Positions 38,601-46,802 of a DNA stretch of 64,000 bases are shown piece after piece. The DNA is from Gemmatimonadetes bacterium bin94 (lineage in GTDB: Bacteria > Gemmatimonadota > Gemmatimonadetes > Longimicrobiales > Gaopeijiaceae): the NCBI GenBank assembly GCA_002238865.1, contig MPNE01000011.1:39151-103150 (forward strand), in the 5' to 3' direction. A model generated the notes under the pieces. The model saw nothing but the letters and a program-made list of their open reading frames with translations, searched no databases and was not told the origin of the DNA. The position numbers and the translations under genes were made by a program. The stretch's first letter is position 1. Every line of letters starts with the position of its first letter.

Positions 38601-38865
38601 CGCCGCCGGTGGTGCCCATCAGCCAGCGGTCCCGGTCGTTCGGGAAGCCGGTCGCCGCGGACGAGCGCCCGCCCCGGAATGGGCCAACCATGCGGTAGGC
38701 GAGGTCCTTGAAAGCGAGGCTGTCAACCGTCTGGGCGGTGACGGGGGTGGGGGCGACGGCGAACGTCGTGAGGAGGGCGGCCGTCGTGAGGAGGGTGGCC
38801 GTCGTGAGGAGGGGAGCCGTCGCGGTAAGGGTGGCCGCCTGGGCGCGGCGCGGTGTCGGTCGCAT
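35653..38865 (-). CDS. VPS10/sortilin-type BNR-repeat exported protein
   Basis: The product has 1070 residues. A signal peptide built from LLTTA-like repeats is followed by a long beta-propeller region with many BNR/Asp-box motifs: STDNGVSWQNI, SMDAGRTWTFIG, SRDGGDTWEHV, STDGGDSWTRLG, SDDGGATWTRT and TRDGGLNWTDV. The last 350 residues hold an Ig-like part (GTYTVRMTVGETVAERAFEL) and a helical tail. This class is abundant in Gemmatimonadota; its ligands are unknown, though relatives bind or cleave glycans. The ATG at 38865 has AGGA at 10 bases. It leads an operon with a propeller lipoprotein. Confidence 0.85.
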   Translation of the reverse strand: MRPTPRRAQAATLTATAPLLTTATLLTTAALLTTFAVAPTPVTAQTVDSLAFKDLAYRMVGPFRGGRSSAATGFPNDRDRWLMGTTGGGVWESTDNGVSWQNITDGYFGGSIGAVRVADSDPNVIYVGQGSVDIRGNTSTGRGAWKSMDAGRTWTFIGLPEAGQIGRIEVHPRDHDLVYMAALGHPFGKNPERGIFRSRDGGDTWEHVLALNDSTGASDLTMDMTNPRILYAGMWRGERKPWALISGAEEGGVYKSTDGGDSWTRLGGGLPEGIVGKVGVSVSPADPDRVWAIIEAEPDGGVYRSDDGGATWTRTNSDNNLRQRAWYYTHVQADPADPNTVYALNTSLYRSVDGGTTFDVIPVPHGDVHDLWIHPADPDRMVVADDGGAQVTVNSGATWSTYYNQPTAELYDVIVDNGFPYRLYGAQQDNTTISVPAWSDVNTLYPKEHWQNVGGCETGPVALDPDRPHIVYAGCYGGVMDRYDLASGQRRNIMLYPQLQLGMAARDLRHRFQWVSPMLVSSHDSNVIYHGSQHVNRSRDEGATWETISPDLTTNNPAHQEQSGGPINADVTGVEIYNVVFSIAESPFDADEIWAGSDDGKIHVTRDGGLNWTDVTPAGMPELGTVDEIELSSHRAGLAYVAVQRYRLDDFRPYVFRTDDFGASWALVADGIPADYPVRTVREDPVREGLLFAGTEFGVFVSFDAGDSWQSFQRNLPVTPVTGMRVAHDDLILSTQGRSFWVMDDISPLREVEMAVAAGTHLFAPRDVRRLTNIGPAGLSELNPDPPPAGAQIHYYLAEEPEGDILVEVIDPGGQVVRTFSSDSTTAEEADGEPAPNTAGLNRIAWALQYEGPELPEGAVQWGYTGGVTAPPGTYTVRMTVGETVAERAFELLPDPRIPEVTIASYQEQFRIAMLARDSINSITRAIDDLAAIRAQVEAVMERARSAEQADGLQALADTLNEKSTGVTEDLMQTKNRSGQDPIRFAPRLDNQWIELYGRVTGTDGYISGGAEGAPQPGTMERLDDLLEEWDGVRSRYLDLLENELRRFNEAVELLGLPAVVLPRRGRIVS
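38765..38836 (-). repeat. 18-bp tandem repeat, four copies, in a signal peptide
   Basis: Copies begin at 38765, 38783, 38801 and 38819; the first three are nearly identical. On the coding strand they encode the hydrophobic core of the signal peptide as ATLLTT-like hexapeptides. Confidence 0.85.
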
Positions 38866-39073
38866 TCGGGTCAGTCCTGGAAAGGGTTGATGAGCTCCAA
38901 CCTTGAATCTGACACGACGCTCACCCGTTCGTGAATGCCCCCGGCACTGATTCGCCGTTGTCTGGTCAGCGCCGCGGGCATTCAGCTATTGTGACGCCCC
39001 CGGTCCGATGCGACCTGCCGGTCCAATGAACGCGCCGCAGCCCCATGGCGCCGAACACCGACGAGGCAAAAGA

Positions 39074-41176
39074 ATGAAGCGATGCCGTTGCGTGCAGTCC
39101 GCGCTTGCTCTCCTCCCCTTCCTGTGGCTCACAGCACCCGTCGCGACACCTCTGGCCGCACAGGTCAACGACGAGGCCGCCGATCCCGAGCGGCTCCAGT
39201 ACCTGGACATCTTCGAGATGGAGGTCGCCGACGATCCGCGCATCTCGCCCGACGGCGAACGGGTGGTCTACGTGCGGCGCGGCTTCGACATCATGACCGA
39301 CCGGTCGCGGACCGCGCTGTGGGTGGTCGGCACGGACGGCTCCGGCCACCGCGCAATCACCGATGGCGGCGGCGCGGTGAGTTCGCCGCGCTGGTCTCCC
39401 GACGGAAACCGCCTCCTCTACGTGGCTTCGGACGATGGCGCGAACCAGCTCTTCGTGCGCTGGATGGACACCGGCCAGACCGCGGAACTCACCAACCTGA
39501 CCGAGTCACCGGGGAACATCGCCTGGTCACCCGACGGCGAGTGGATCGCGCTCACGATGTTCGTGCCGGAACCGGCCCCCGCGTTCGCGAAGATGCCGGC
39601 CCGGCCTGAAGGCGCGGAATGGACCGCGCCGCCCCGTGTGATCTCGAAGCTGCGTTACCGCGCGGACGGTCGCGGCTACCTCCCGGACGGGCACACGCAC
39701 ATCTTCGTCCTCCCCGCCGACGGCGGCACCCCCCGCCAGCTCACCAGCGGGCCCTACGACCACGGCGGCGGCCTCTCCTGGTCCCCGGATTCGCGTTCGA
39801 TCGTCTTCAGCGCCAACCGCGGCAACCCCGACTTCGACGTGCGTGACAGCAACGTCTTCGAGGTCTCGGTCGAGTCGGGACAACTCAGTCAGCTTACCGA
39901 ACGCTTCGGCCCGGACGGCGGTCCGGTCGTCTCTCCGGACGGGGCGCGAATCGCCTACACCGGCTTTGACGACCGCCACCAGGGCTACCAGGTCACGCGC
40001 CTCTACGTGATGAACCGTGACGGAAGCGACGACCGCCGGGTGGGAGCGCTCGACCGTGACGTGGGGGGTCTCAACTGGGCTGCCGACGGTCAGTCGCTCT
40101 TCGTCCAGTACGACGATCAGGGCACGACCAGGGTCGCCCGGATCACCCTCGGCGGTGATGTCACGGATCTTGCCGCCGACGTCGGCGGCGTCGCGCTGGG
40201 ACGTCCCTACGGCGGCGGCTCCTACACCGTGGCCCGTGACGGGCGGTTCGCTTTCACGGTCAATTCGCCGCTGCGCCCGGCCGATGTCGCAATCGGAGGG
40301 ACGGGGGCCGGTCCCCGGCGCATCACCGACCTCAACGAGGACCTGCTCGCACACAGGAAGCTGGCCGAAGTCGAAGAGATCTGGTGGGAGTCCTCGCACG
40401 ATGGCCGCCCCGTGCACGGATGGATCGCAACTCCGCCTGACTTCGACCCGTCGCGGAAGTACCCGCTGGTGCTGGAAATCCACGGCGGTCCCTTCGCGAA
40501 CTACGGCCCGCGCTTCGCCGCCGAGGTCCAACTCTACGCCGCTGCCGGCTACGTCGTTTTCTACACCAACCCGCGCGGGAGCACGAGCTATGGCGAAGAG
40601 TTCGGCAACCTCATCCACCACGCCTATCCGGGGTATGACTACGACGACCTCATGTCGGGCGTCGACGCAGTCATCGAGCGCGGTTACATCGACGAGGGCA
40701 ATCTGATGGTCACCGGAGGCAGCGGCGGCGGGGTGCTCACCGCCTGGATCGTCGGCAAGACCGACCGCTTTCGCGCGGCCGTGTCCCAGAAGCCGGTCAT
40801 CGACTGGATCAGCTTCTCGCTGACGTCCGACGGGTACGCGTCATACTACCAGTACTGGTTCCCGGCCCCGGTCTGGGAAGACGGTATGCTGGAGCACTAC
40901 TGGGCCCGGTCCCCGCTTTCGCTGGTCGGCAACGTCACCACGCCGACGATGCTGATCACCGGGGAGCAGGACCTGCGCACGCCGATGAGCGAGACCGAGC
41001 AGTTCTACCAGGCGCTCCAGATCCGGAAGGTGCCGACGCAGATGGTGCGGGTGAACGACGCGTATCACGGGATCGCGAGCAGCAGTCCGTCCAATCTCAT
41101 CGCCAAGGTCGCCAACATCCTGGAGTGGTTCGAGCGCTACCGCAGTCCCGGCCTGCCAAGGGCGTCCCAGCCGTAG
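39074..41176 (+). CDS. Exported S9 family peptidase
   Basis: The product has 700 residues with a signal peptide (SALALLPFLWLTAPVATPLAAQ). A propeller region (ISPDGERVVYV, SPDGNRLLYV, SPDGEWIAL) precedes the hydrolase. The triad is Ser550 in TGGSGGGV, Asp633 in GEQDLRTP and His665 in DAYHGIAS. The Ser motif GGSGGG differs from the commoner GxSYGG. Probably a periplasmic or secreted oligopeptidase. The ATG at 39074 has GAGG 8 bases upstream. Its 3' end overlaps the convergent alpha/beta hydrolase by 40 bases. Confidence 0.88.
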   Translation: MKRCRCVQSALALLPFLWLTAPVATPLAAQVNDEAADPERLQYLDIFEMEVADDPRISPDGERVVYVRRGFDIMTDRSRTALWVVGTDGSGHRAITDGGGAVSSPRWSPDGNRLLYVASDDGANQLFVRWMDTGQTAELTNLTESPGNIAWSPDGEWIALTMFVPEPAPAFAKMPARPEGAEWTAPPRVISKLRYRADGRGYLPDGHTHIFVLPADGGTPRQLTSGPYDHGGGLSWSPDSRSIVFSANRGNPDFDVRDSNVFEVSVESGQLSQLTERFGPDGGPVVSPDGARIAYTGFDDRHQGYQVTRLYVMNRDGSDDRRVGALDRDVGGLNWAADGQSLFVQYDDQGTTRVARITLGGDVTDLAADVGGVALGRPYGGGSYTVARDGRFAFTVNSPLRPADVAIGGTGAGPRRITDLNEDLLAHRKLAEVEEIWWESSHDGRPVHGWIATPPDFDPSRKYPLVLEIHGGPFANYGPRFAAEVQLYAAAGYVVFYTNPRGSTSYGEEFGNLIHHAYPGYDYDDLMSGVDAVIERGYIDEGNLMVTGGSGGGVLTAWIVGKTDRFRAAVSQKPVIDWISFSLTSDGYASYYQYWFPAPVWEDGMLEHYWARSPLSLVGNVTTPTMLITGEQDLRTPMSETEQFYQALQIRKVPTQMVRVNDAYHGIASSSPSNLIAKVANILEWFERYRSPGLPRASQP

Positions 41177-42597
41177 GAGGCCATCCCGAGTGCTTCCGCC
41201 TGACGCCGAATGTCGTCCCGGTTGCGGACCATCAGCTCCGGGTACCTGGCAAGCGCGCCGGCAGGGTAGTCGGAGTCGTTGCCCTTCACGTAGCGGTCCA
41301 GGAAGCCCAGTACAAGGTCGTTCTGGATGGCGGTGAAGCTGGCGATGATCCCTGCCTCGCCGAGCAGGGGGCCTGTGCCGGGAGCCCCCAGGATCTCGGG
41401 GAAGTCGCTGATGGCGACGTGCTGGATTCCCGGAATCATGATCCGGTGGACGTCGTCGCGGAGGCCTGCGGTGGCCAGTCGCTCGTAGCCGAGGTCCCCG
41501 GGGGTGGGCGCGTCCGGCCCGTACGATCCCCGGTAGACATCGATTTCCGACGGCATCGAGGCCATGACCACCGTGGGGTCGGAGTTGAGCATCAGGAACG
41601 GTGTGCGCAGGTCGGCGTCGATCAGCTCGGCCGTCCAGTAGCCGCCGTCGAGGTTGATCGCGGCCTTTGCGCGGCGGTCTCCCTGTGCCAGCATTCCCGC
41701 GATGTAGCCGCCGTACGACATGCCCATGTAGCCACGGCTGTCGTGGTCGACCGCAGCCGCGACCCCTGCCGCGCTCGCCGGCACGTCCATTGCCTCGAGG
41801 CGATCCAGAACGAATTGGACATCCGACTGCCAGACCTGGGCGAGCTGTCCCAGCGAGGTGGTGCGCAGCGTCCGCAGGTAGGCGGGGAAGGCGTCCAGTG
41901 CTTCGGCGAGGCTGGGCGGGTAGTGCACGGTCATGCTTTCGGTGGCTCCCGCGTAGCGCAGCATGTCGTCCATGATCTTCGGCGACATCGTAAGCGCATC
42001 CCCGTTCGGATAGACCAGGCCGCCGGACTCGTAGGGGTGCCCCACCGAGACGACTACGTACCCGTTTGCGGCAAGATGCTCGAAGAGGGCGCTCTGCTGG
42101 GCCGGGTACGAGGTGTAGCCGTGGTTGAATCCGATCACGGGGTAGCGACCTGATGCCGGCGGCGCGTCCTGGTGGCTGTTCGAGAGCAGTGCCGCACAAC
42201 CGCGAAGCGCGTCGGCGGGCTGCTGGAGTGCCGGGAGGAGCTGGCCCGGCAGGACCGTCGCCTCGCTGGGCGTGAAGTACGGACGCGGATCGGTCGTCCC
42301 CGCTTCCGTGACCGGGTACCAGGCACGGACGTAGATGCGCCGGTGGCTGGTCGGCTCCGGTGCATACTGCGCGCTCCGTAGCGAGTCGGTGACCTCGAAC
42401 TCCACGGTGCCGACGGCGTGCGGTCCCTCCACGGCGGGCCAGTTGACGCAGTTCCCGCTGTAGTCGTAGTCCTCCTGCACGGCCACCGGCTCCGGATCGG
42501 CGCAAGCGGCCATCCCCGTGAGGACGGCCGCGAACAGCACCGGAGGCAACGGCGGGGTGATCCGTGCGGTCGGGCCGGGTGTCGTGCTCGGTTTCAT
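41137..42597 (-). CDS. Alpha/beta hydrolase lipoprotein (PAF acetylhydrolase-like)
   Basis: The product has 486 residues with lipobox GMAAC. The fold is an alpha/beta hydrolase related to platelet-activating-factor acetylhydrolase or dienelactone hydrolases: YPVIGFNHGYTSYPAQ, YVVVSVGHPYES, and the nucleophile Ser in MGMSYGGYIAG. Late elements include FLMLNSDP and PGIQHVAISDFP, the latter offering the catalytic His. Substrate unknown; probably an exported esterase. The ATG at 42597 fits the lipoprotein signal; an upstream ATG at 42765 would give a non-signal extension. It overlaps the S9 gene at its 3' end. Confidence 0.78.
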   Translation of the reverse strand: MKPSTTPGPTARITPPLPPVLFAAVLTGMAACADPEPVAVQEDYDYSGNCVNWPAVEGPHAVGTVEFEVTDSLRSAQYAPEPTSHRRIYVRAWYPVTEAGTTDPRPYFTPSEATVLPGQLLPALQQPADALRGCAALLSNSHQDAPPASGRYPVIGFNHGYTSYPAQQSALFEHLAANGYVVVSVGHPYESGGLVYPNGDALTMSPKIMDDMLRYAGATESMTVHYPPSLAEALDAFPAYLRTLRTTSLGQLAQVWQSDVQFVLDRLEAMDVPASAAGVAAAVDHDSRGYMGMSYGGYIAGMLAQGDRRAKAAINLDGGYWTAELIDADLRTPFLMLNSDPTVVMASMPSEIDVYRGSYGPDAPTPGDLGYERLATAGLRDDVHRIMIPGIQHVAISDFPEILGAPGTGPLLGEAGIIASFTAIQNDLVLGFLDRYVKGNDSDYPAGALARYPELMVRNRDDIRRQAEALGMASYGWDALGRPGLR

Positions 42598-42811
42598 CGT
42601 CGTCTCGTCCAGGATATGGGGAAGGCACCGTTCACCCCGATCATGGGGTCGGCTCCGGACCGGCGCCAGTATCCGGCGCAGCCCGGACTCGCTACGGGTC
42701 AGTGCGAACTCGGCGGGCGTGCTCACGGAGGCGGGATACTTGCCCATCAGCCGGCTCCCTTGCACTCTCCGGCGTCACAATGAACCCGCTCCGAAGCCCC
42801 GAGGGATGCAC

Positions 42812-44287
42812 ATGAACCCCTGCAAGATCGTCACCGCGGCCCGCACGGCCGCGCTCGTCACCGCGGCTCTGCTCGCGGCGCCCGCCCTCCGCCCCGCCGC
42901 CGCCCAGTCCGTCGAGGAGGGCAAGCAGGCCGCGCTCGACCACGCCGCCGCACTGGACGACCTCGTCGCCCGGATGTCGGCCGAACTCTGGGACTTCTCG
43001 GAGATTGCCCTGCAAGAGCACCAGTCCGCCGCGTACCTGGCCGGTCTCCTGGAGGAAGAGGGGTTCTCGGTCGAGCGGGGCGTCGCGGGGATGCCCACCG
43101 CATTCGTCGCGTCGTGGGGGTCGGGCCGGCCGATTCTGGGAGTCCTCGCCGAATACGACGCGCTGCCGAACATCGGCAACGCTCCGGAACCCCGGCGCAC
43201 CGGCCGCGCCGATGGCCACATTCACGGCCAGGGGTGTGGCCACAACCTCTTCGGCGCGGCCTCGGTCGCGGGAGCCATCGCGGTGAAGCGCATGATGGCC
43301 GACCACGGCACCACAGGTACTGTCCGCCTCTACGGCACCCCGGCGGAGGAGACCGTGGTCGGGAAGGTCTACATGGCCCGGGACGGCCTCTTCGACGACC
43401 TCGACGCCTCGATCGTGTGGCATCCGGGACAGAAGACCGCGGTCACCAACAACCGCGCCCGCGCCCTCAACAACTTCGAGGTCACCTTCCGGGGGCAGGC
43501 CGCTCACGGTGCCGCCGATCCCTGGAACGGGCGCAGCGCACTCGACGCGGTCGAGCTCATGAACCACGGGGTCAACATGATGCGCGAGCACATCGAGCCC
43601 AGTGCGCGCATCCACTACGTGATCCCGAACGCGGGCGAGGCGCCCAACGTCGTGCCGGAGCACGCCAAGGTGTGGTACTACGTTCGCGACACGACGCGAG
43701 CCGCCGTCGAGAAGAACTACGCATGGATCCTCGACGTCGCCGCGGGTGCCGCGCAGATGACCCGCACCGAGCAGGAGGCCTTCCTGATCACAGGCGTCCA
43801 TCCGTATACGCTGGTCAGGCCCCTCCAGGAAGCCATGCAGACCAACCTCGAGCGCGTGGGGCCGCCGCGGTTCAGCGACGCCGACCAGCAGTTCGCCCGG
43901 GAGCTGCAGGGGTTCCTGGAAGTTGAGACATCGGGCCTGCGAGATACGATCGACCACCTGCCCGACGCTCCCACGGCGGCCGATGGCGGCTCGTCGGACG
44001 TCGCGGAGGTGAGCTACCTGACCCCGACCGTCGAATTCAGCGTGACCACCGCCGCCGAACACATTCCGTGGCATTCGTGGGCGACGAGCGCGTCCCACGG
44101 GACCGCGGGGGCCGTCAAGGGAGCGCAGGTCGCGGCCAGGGCGCTGGCATTGATGGGCGCCGAGCTCATCCTTGACGCCGACCTGCTTCGGCGGGCAAAG
44201 GAGGCGCATGCCGTCGAGACCGGAGGCGAGCCCTACCTGTCACCGATCCCCCCAGGGCAGGCGGTGCCACTTCCGGACAAGCGGTAG
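42812..44287 (+). CDS. Exported M20 family amidohydrolase (AbgB-like)
   Basis: The product has 491 residues with a signal peptide (TAALVTAALLAAPALRPAAAQ). M20 features include VLAEYDALPNIGN, GCGHNLFGAASVAGA, TPAEETVVGK and the dimerisation domain with NNFEVTFRGQAAHGA. The late DVAEVSYLTPTVEF and WHSWATSASHGTAG segments match aminobenzoyl-glutamate utilisation protein B. Such enzymes cleave N-acyl or peptide amide bonds with a metal centre. The ATG at 42812 has GAGGG at 7 bases; the ATG at 42806 is too close to it. The gene is divergent from the alpha/beta hydrolase. Confidence 0.85.
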   Translation: MNPCKIVTAARTAALVTAALLAAPALRPAAAQSVEEGKQAALDHAAALDDLVARMSAELWDFSEIALQEHQSAAYLAGLLEEEGFSVERGVAGMPTAFVASWGSGRPILGVLAEYDALPNIGNAPEPRRTGRADGHIHGQGCGHNLFGAASVAGAIAVKRMMADHGTTGTVRLYGTPAEETVVGKVYMARDGLFDDLDASIVWHPGQKTAVTNNRARALNNFEVTFRGQAAHGAADPWNGRSALDAVELMNHGVNMMREHIEPSARIHYVIPNAGEAPNVVPEHAKVWYYVRDTTRAAVEKNYAWILDVAAGAAQMTRTEQEAFLITGVHPYTLVRPLQEAMQTNLERVGPPRFSDADQQFARELQGFLEVETSGLRDTIDHLPDAPTAADGGSSDVAEVSYLTPTVEFSVTTAAEHIPWHSWATSASHGTAGAVKGAQVAARALALMGAELILDADLLRRAKEAHAVETGGEPYLSPIPPGQAVPLPDKR

Positions 44288-44420
44288 TCCGGACGGGACG
44301 ATGGGACACGAACCCGGGTCCGGCACGACACATCCGGGATACGCCGTGCGCTGCCGGCCTCTGGCAGCCCGTGGACAATACCCCCCGGCATTCGAACGGC
44401 GATGCATCCGGACCGGACCG

Positions 44421-44666
44421 CTACGGGGAGTGATGCAGCTCGGGGTGTCCCAATACGGGGACGGTGCGTGACATCGCGGCCGATTCGGTTTGTGGTCCCT
44501 GGTCAGGAGATTCGGCGACGTCCCCGATCGGGGCGGACTCCGGTTCAACGCACGGCTCCGCGAATCTCATCATTCCGCCGGCAGCGAGGATCAGGCCCAG
44601 AGACACTGCGAACCCCAGGGCCGTGACCTTCCAGTCGAACCGTTGTCTCAGGTTTGCGCCGGTCAT
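44421..44666 (-). CDS. Small single-pass membrane protein, paralogue A
   Basis: The product has 81 residues. A basic N-terminus (RQRFDWK) is followed by one membrane segment (VTALGFAVSLGLILAAGGMM) and an acidic, Pro-rich tail with one Cys (EPCVEPESAP). The ribosome site GGAGGAGG is strong. It resembles the protein at 44771 in order and spacing of parts: an AxGxxxSLGxILAAxG helix, then a Glu-rich Cys-containing stretch. No family recognised. The gene is convergent with the M20 gene. Confidence 0.6.
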   Translation of the reverse strand: MTGANLRQRFDWKVTALGFAVSLGLILAAGGMMRFAEPCVEPESAPIGDVAESPDQGPQTESAAMSRTVPVLGHPELHHSP

Positions 44667-44770
44667 TGCGTCCTCCTCCCTGCGTCACTGCGAGGATGTT
44701 GTTTCCTCTCAGAACCCGCGCTTTTCCTTGTTGTTCCGAGGTTCCAGTCGCTGTCGGCGCGGCGGGCCGC

Positions 44771-45019
44771 TCAGAGAACGCGATTCTCGTGTCGGGGCGA
44801 GTCGGGACGGACAATTGACGGAGCGGAGGGGGACTGCATGTGCTTTCGGATCGTGGGGGGCGTGACGGCGGGCTCGGCGCACTCGAGGGACACCGGCTCC
44901 TCCTGGGTGGCTGCGGACTCGATGAACCCGTTCGCGGCGAGGATCATTCCCAGCGACAGAATCAGTCCCGTCGCGCTCAGTTTCCCGCTTGTCCGTCGTC
45001 TCCAGTAAGGCCTCGTCAT
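44771..45019 (-). CDS. Small single-pass membrane protein, paralogue B
   Basis: The product has 82 residues. The Arg-rich start (PYWRRRTSGK) is followed by one membrane segment (SATGLILSLGMILAANGF) and a polar tail with one Cys (EEPVSLECAEPAVTPP). AGGAGAG lies 8 bases upstream of the ATG. It appears to be a tandem duplicate of the gene at 44421, 104 bases away. Function unknown; the tail side and any partner cannot be told. Confidence 0.6.
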   Translation of the reverse strand: MTRPYWRRRTSGKLSATGLILSLGMILAANGFIESAATQEEPVSLECAEPAVTPPTIRKHMQSPSAPSIVRPDSPRHENRVL

Positions 45020-45257
45020 CTCACTCTCTCCTACTCCAAGATCTCGTACCGGGGTGTTTCCCGGTGACGCCAATTCAATAAGCAATAAGCGTGCCAAACA
45101 TTCTGTCCGAGAACTCCCCTTCATCTCTTCGGACACCATGAAGGCCCGGAATCGTTGCCTCTGTCCGTTGCTCCGCAGCCCTCCGTTATCTTGGAGTCAG
45201 GGCCCGTGGATTCCGGGTGCGGCCCGTCGTGGAAGCGAAGTTGCCTGGGAGAAAGCC

Positions 45258-45398
45258 ATGCCCCGCAAAGCACTGATCGGGATCGTCGCCCCGACCGCCG
45301 TGCTGGTGGCGCCCGCGTCCGCGTCTTGCCGGGACCCGGCCGAAGTGGTCGAAAAGCTGACCCCTGTCGACGAAATCACCGCGGGCTGCCGTCCGTGA
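45258..45398 (+). CDS. 46-residue exported peptide upstream of symporter
   Basis: The frame reads MPRKALIGIVAPTAVLVAPA, a signal-like start, then SASC and a 22-residue tail (ending ITAGCRP) with a second Cys. GGGAG stands 6 bases upstream of the ATG. Its TGA overlaps the symporter GTG (GTGA). The coupling and the good ribosome site support a real small gene: either a lipoprotein-like or small periplasmic peptide or a leader for the symporter. A TATCTT element at 45187 could be its -10 box. Confidence 0.5.
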   Translation: MPRKALIGIVAPTAVLVAPASASCRDPAEVVEKLTPVDEITAGCRP

Positions 45399-46801
45399 AC
45401 GCGATCCTCCTCGGGTTGCTCCTCTACGTCGCGCTGATCACGGCCGTCGGTCTCGCGATCGGCCGCCGGGTCGCGGGTACGCGCGACTTCTTCGTCGCGG
45501 GGCGCGCACTGGGGCCGGGCCTCCTTTTCGCGACGCTGCTCGCCGCCAACATCGGGGCGGGCTCCACCGTGGGAGCCGCGGGACTGGGGTACGAGAACGG
45601 GATCGCGTCGTGGTGGTGGGTGGGGTCGGCGGGGATCGGAACGCTCATCCTGGCCCTTTGGCTTGGTCCGCGCATGTGGTGGGTGGCGAAGGAACATTCG
45701 CTGCGGACCGTCGGCGACTATCTGGAACACCGCTACGGGCCTTCTGTTCGGGCGTCGATGGCCGCGCTCCTCTGGCTCGGAACCCTGGCGATCCTTGCGG
45801 GTCAGCTGATCGCCATGGCGTGGATCCTGGAGGTGGTCGCGGGGGCTCCCCGTTGGCTCGGAGCGGTGGCGGGGGGTGTTGTGATGACCGTGTACTTCGT
45901 GGCTGGGGGGCTGCTGAGTTCGGCGTGGGTCAACCTGGTGCAGCTGGTGGTGCTGGTGTGCGGCTTTCTGATCGCGGTTCCGCTGGCGGTGGAGGGAGCG
46001 GGGGGCGTCTCGGCGGTGCTGGCCAGCGCACGGGCCACCCCGGGTCATCTGGACTTCATGAGCAACGGCGGGTCCGGGTGGATGTACCTGATCCTTCTGG
46101 CCCCGGCCTTCATCGTATCGCCGGGGATCCTGCAGAAGACCTTCGGGGCGCGGGACGTGCGCACGGTGCGCCTCGGGCTGGCGGCGTGCGGCATTGCGCT
46201 GATCCTCTTTGCCGCCCTGCCACCGATTCTCGGCATTGTGGCTCATACGGTGGCGCCCGGGCTGGCCGACCCCGAGACCGCGCTGCCCGTGATCCTTACC
46301 CAGGGCGTCCCGCCGTGGGTGGGTCTGCTGGGGCTGGCCGCGGTGCTGTCGGCGGAGATCAGTTCGGCCGACGCCATCCTCTTCATGCTGTCCACCTCGC
46401 TCTCGAAGGACCTCTACAAGCGTTTCGTGAACCCCGGCGCGTCGGACCGGCGGGTGCTGCGGGTCGCCCGCGCGGCGGCGGTTCTGGGTGGCGTGTCCGG
46501 GGTGCTGCTCGCGGTGATGATCCCCAGTGTCGTCGATGCGCTGGTGATCTTCTATTCCCTGATGGGCGTCAGCCTGTTCGTGCCGGTCGTGGCGGGGCTC
46601 CATTCGCGGCGCCCCGGTTCGCTCGAGGCACTCGCGGCGGCCGCGGCCGGCGTTGTGGCGCTTCTCGTGGCGCGTCAGTGGTGGGACGACTCGGGGTGGA
46701 TGGTGCCGCCTGCGTGGGGTCTCCTGTCGGCCGCGGCGGCGTTCGGCGTCTTTCACGTGGCGCGCAGGCTGGCTGGACGTGCGCACAAGAGAGGAGGATG
46801 A
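45395..46801 (+). CDS. Sodium:solute symporter (SSS family)
   Basis: The product has 468 residues and about 13 membrane helices. SSS signatures include GTRDFFVAGRALGPGLL, AANIGAGSTVGAAGLGYENG, LRTVGDYLEHRYG and the SAEISSADAILFMLSTSLSKDLYK segment that holds the sodium site. The family imports sugars, amino acids, organic acids and others with sodium. The gene starts with GTG overlapping the small peptide gene and ends one base before the proline-racemase-family gene, which makes hydroxyproline or a related imino acid a likely substrate by context. Confidence 0.85.
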   Translation: MNAILLGLLLYVALITAVGLAIGRRVAGTRDFFVAGRALGPGLLFATLLAANIGAGSTVGAAGLGYENGIASWWWVGSAGIGTLILALWLGPRMWWVAKEHSLRTVGDYLEHRYGPSVRASMAALLWLGTLAILAGQLIAMAWILEVVAGAPRWLGAVAGGVVMTVYFVAGGLLSSAWVNLVQLVVLVCGFLIAVPLAVEGAGGVSAVLASARATPGHLDFMSNGGSGWMYLILLAPAFIVSPGILQKTFGARDVRTVRLGLAACGIALILFAALPPILGIVAHTVAPGLADPETALPVILTQGVPPWVGLLGLAAVLSAEISSADAILFMLSTSLSKDLYKRFVNPGASDRRVLRVARAAAVLGGVSGVLLAVMIPSVVDALVIFYSLMGVSLFVPVVAGLHSRRPGSLEALAAAAAGVVALLVARQWWDDSGWMVPPAWGLLSAAAAFGVFHVARRLAGRAHKRGG

Positions 46802-46802
46802 G

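Noticed and set aside
44288..44420. Rho-independent terminator after the M20 gene
   Set aside because: GC-rich short inverted repeats occur but none is followed by a T tract.
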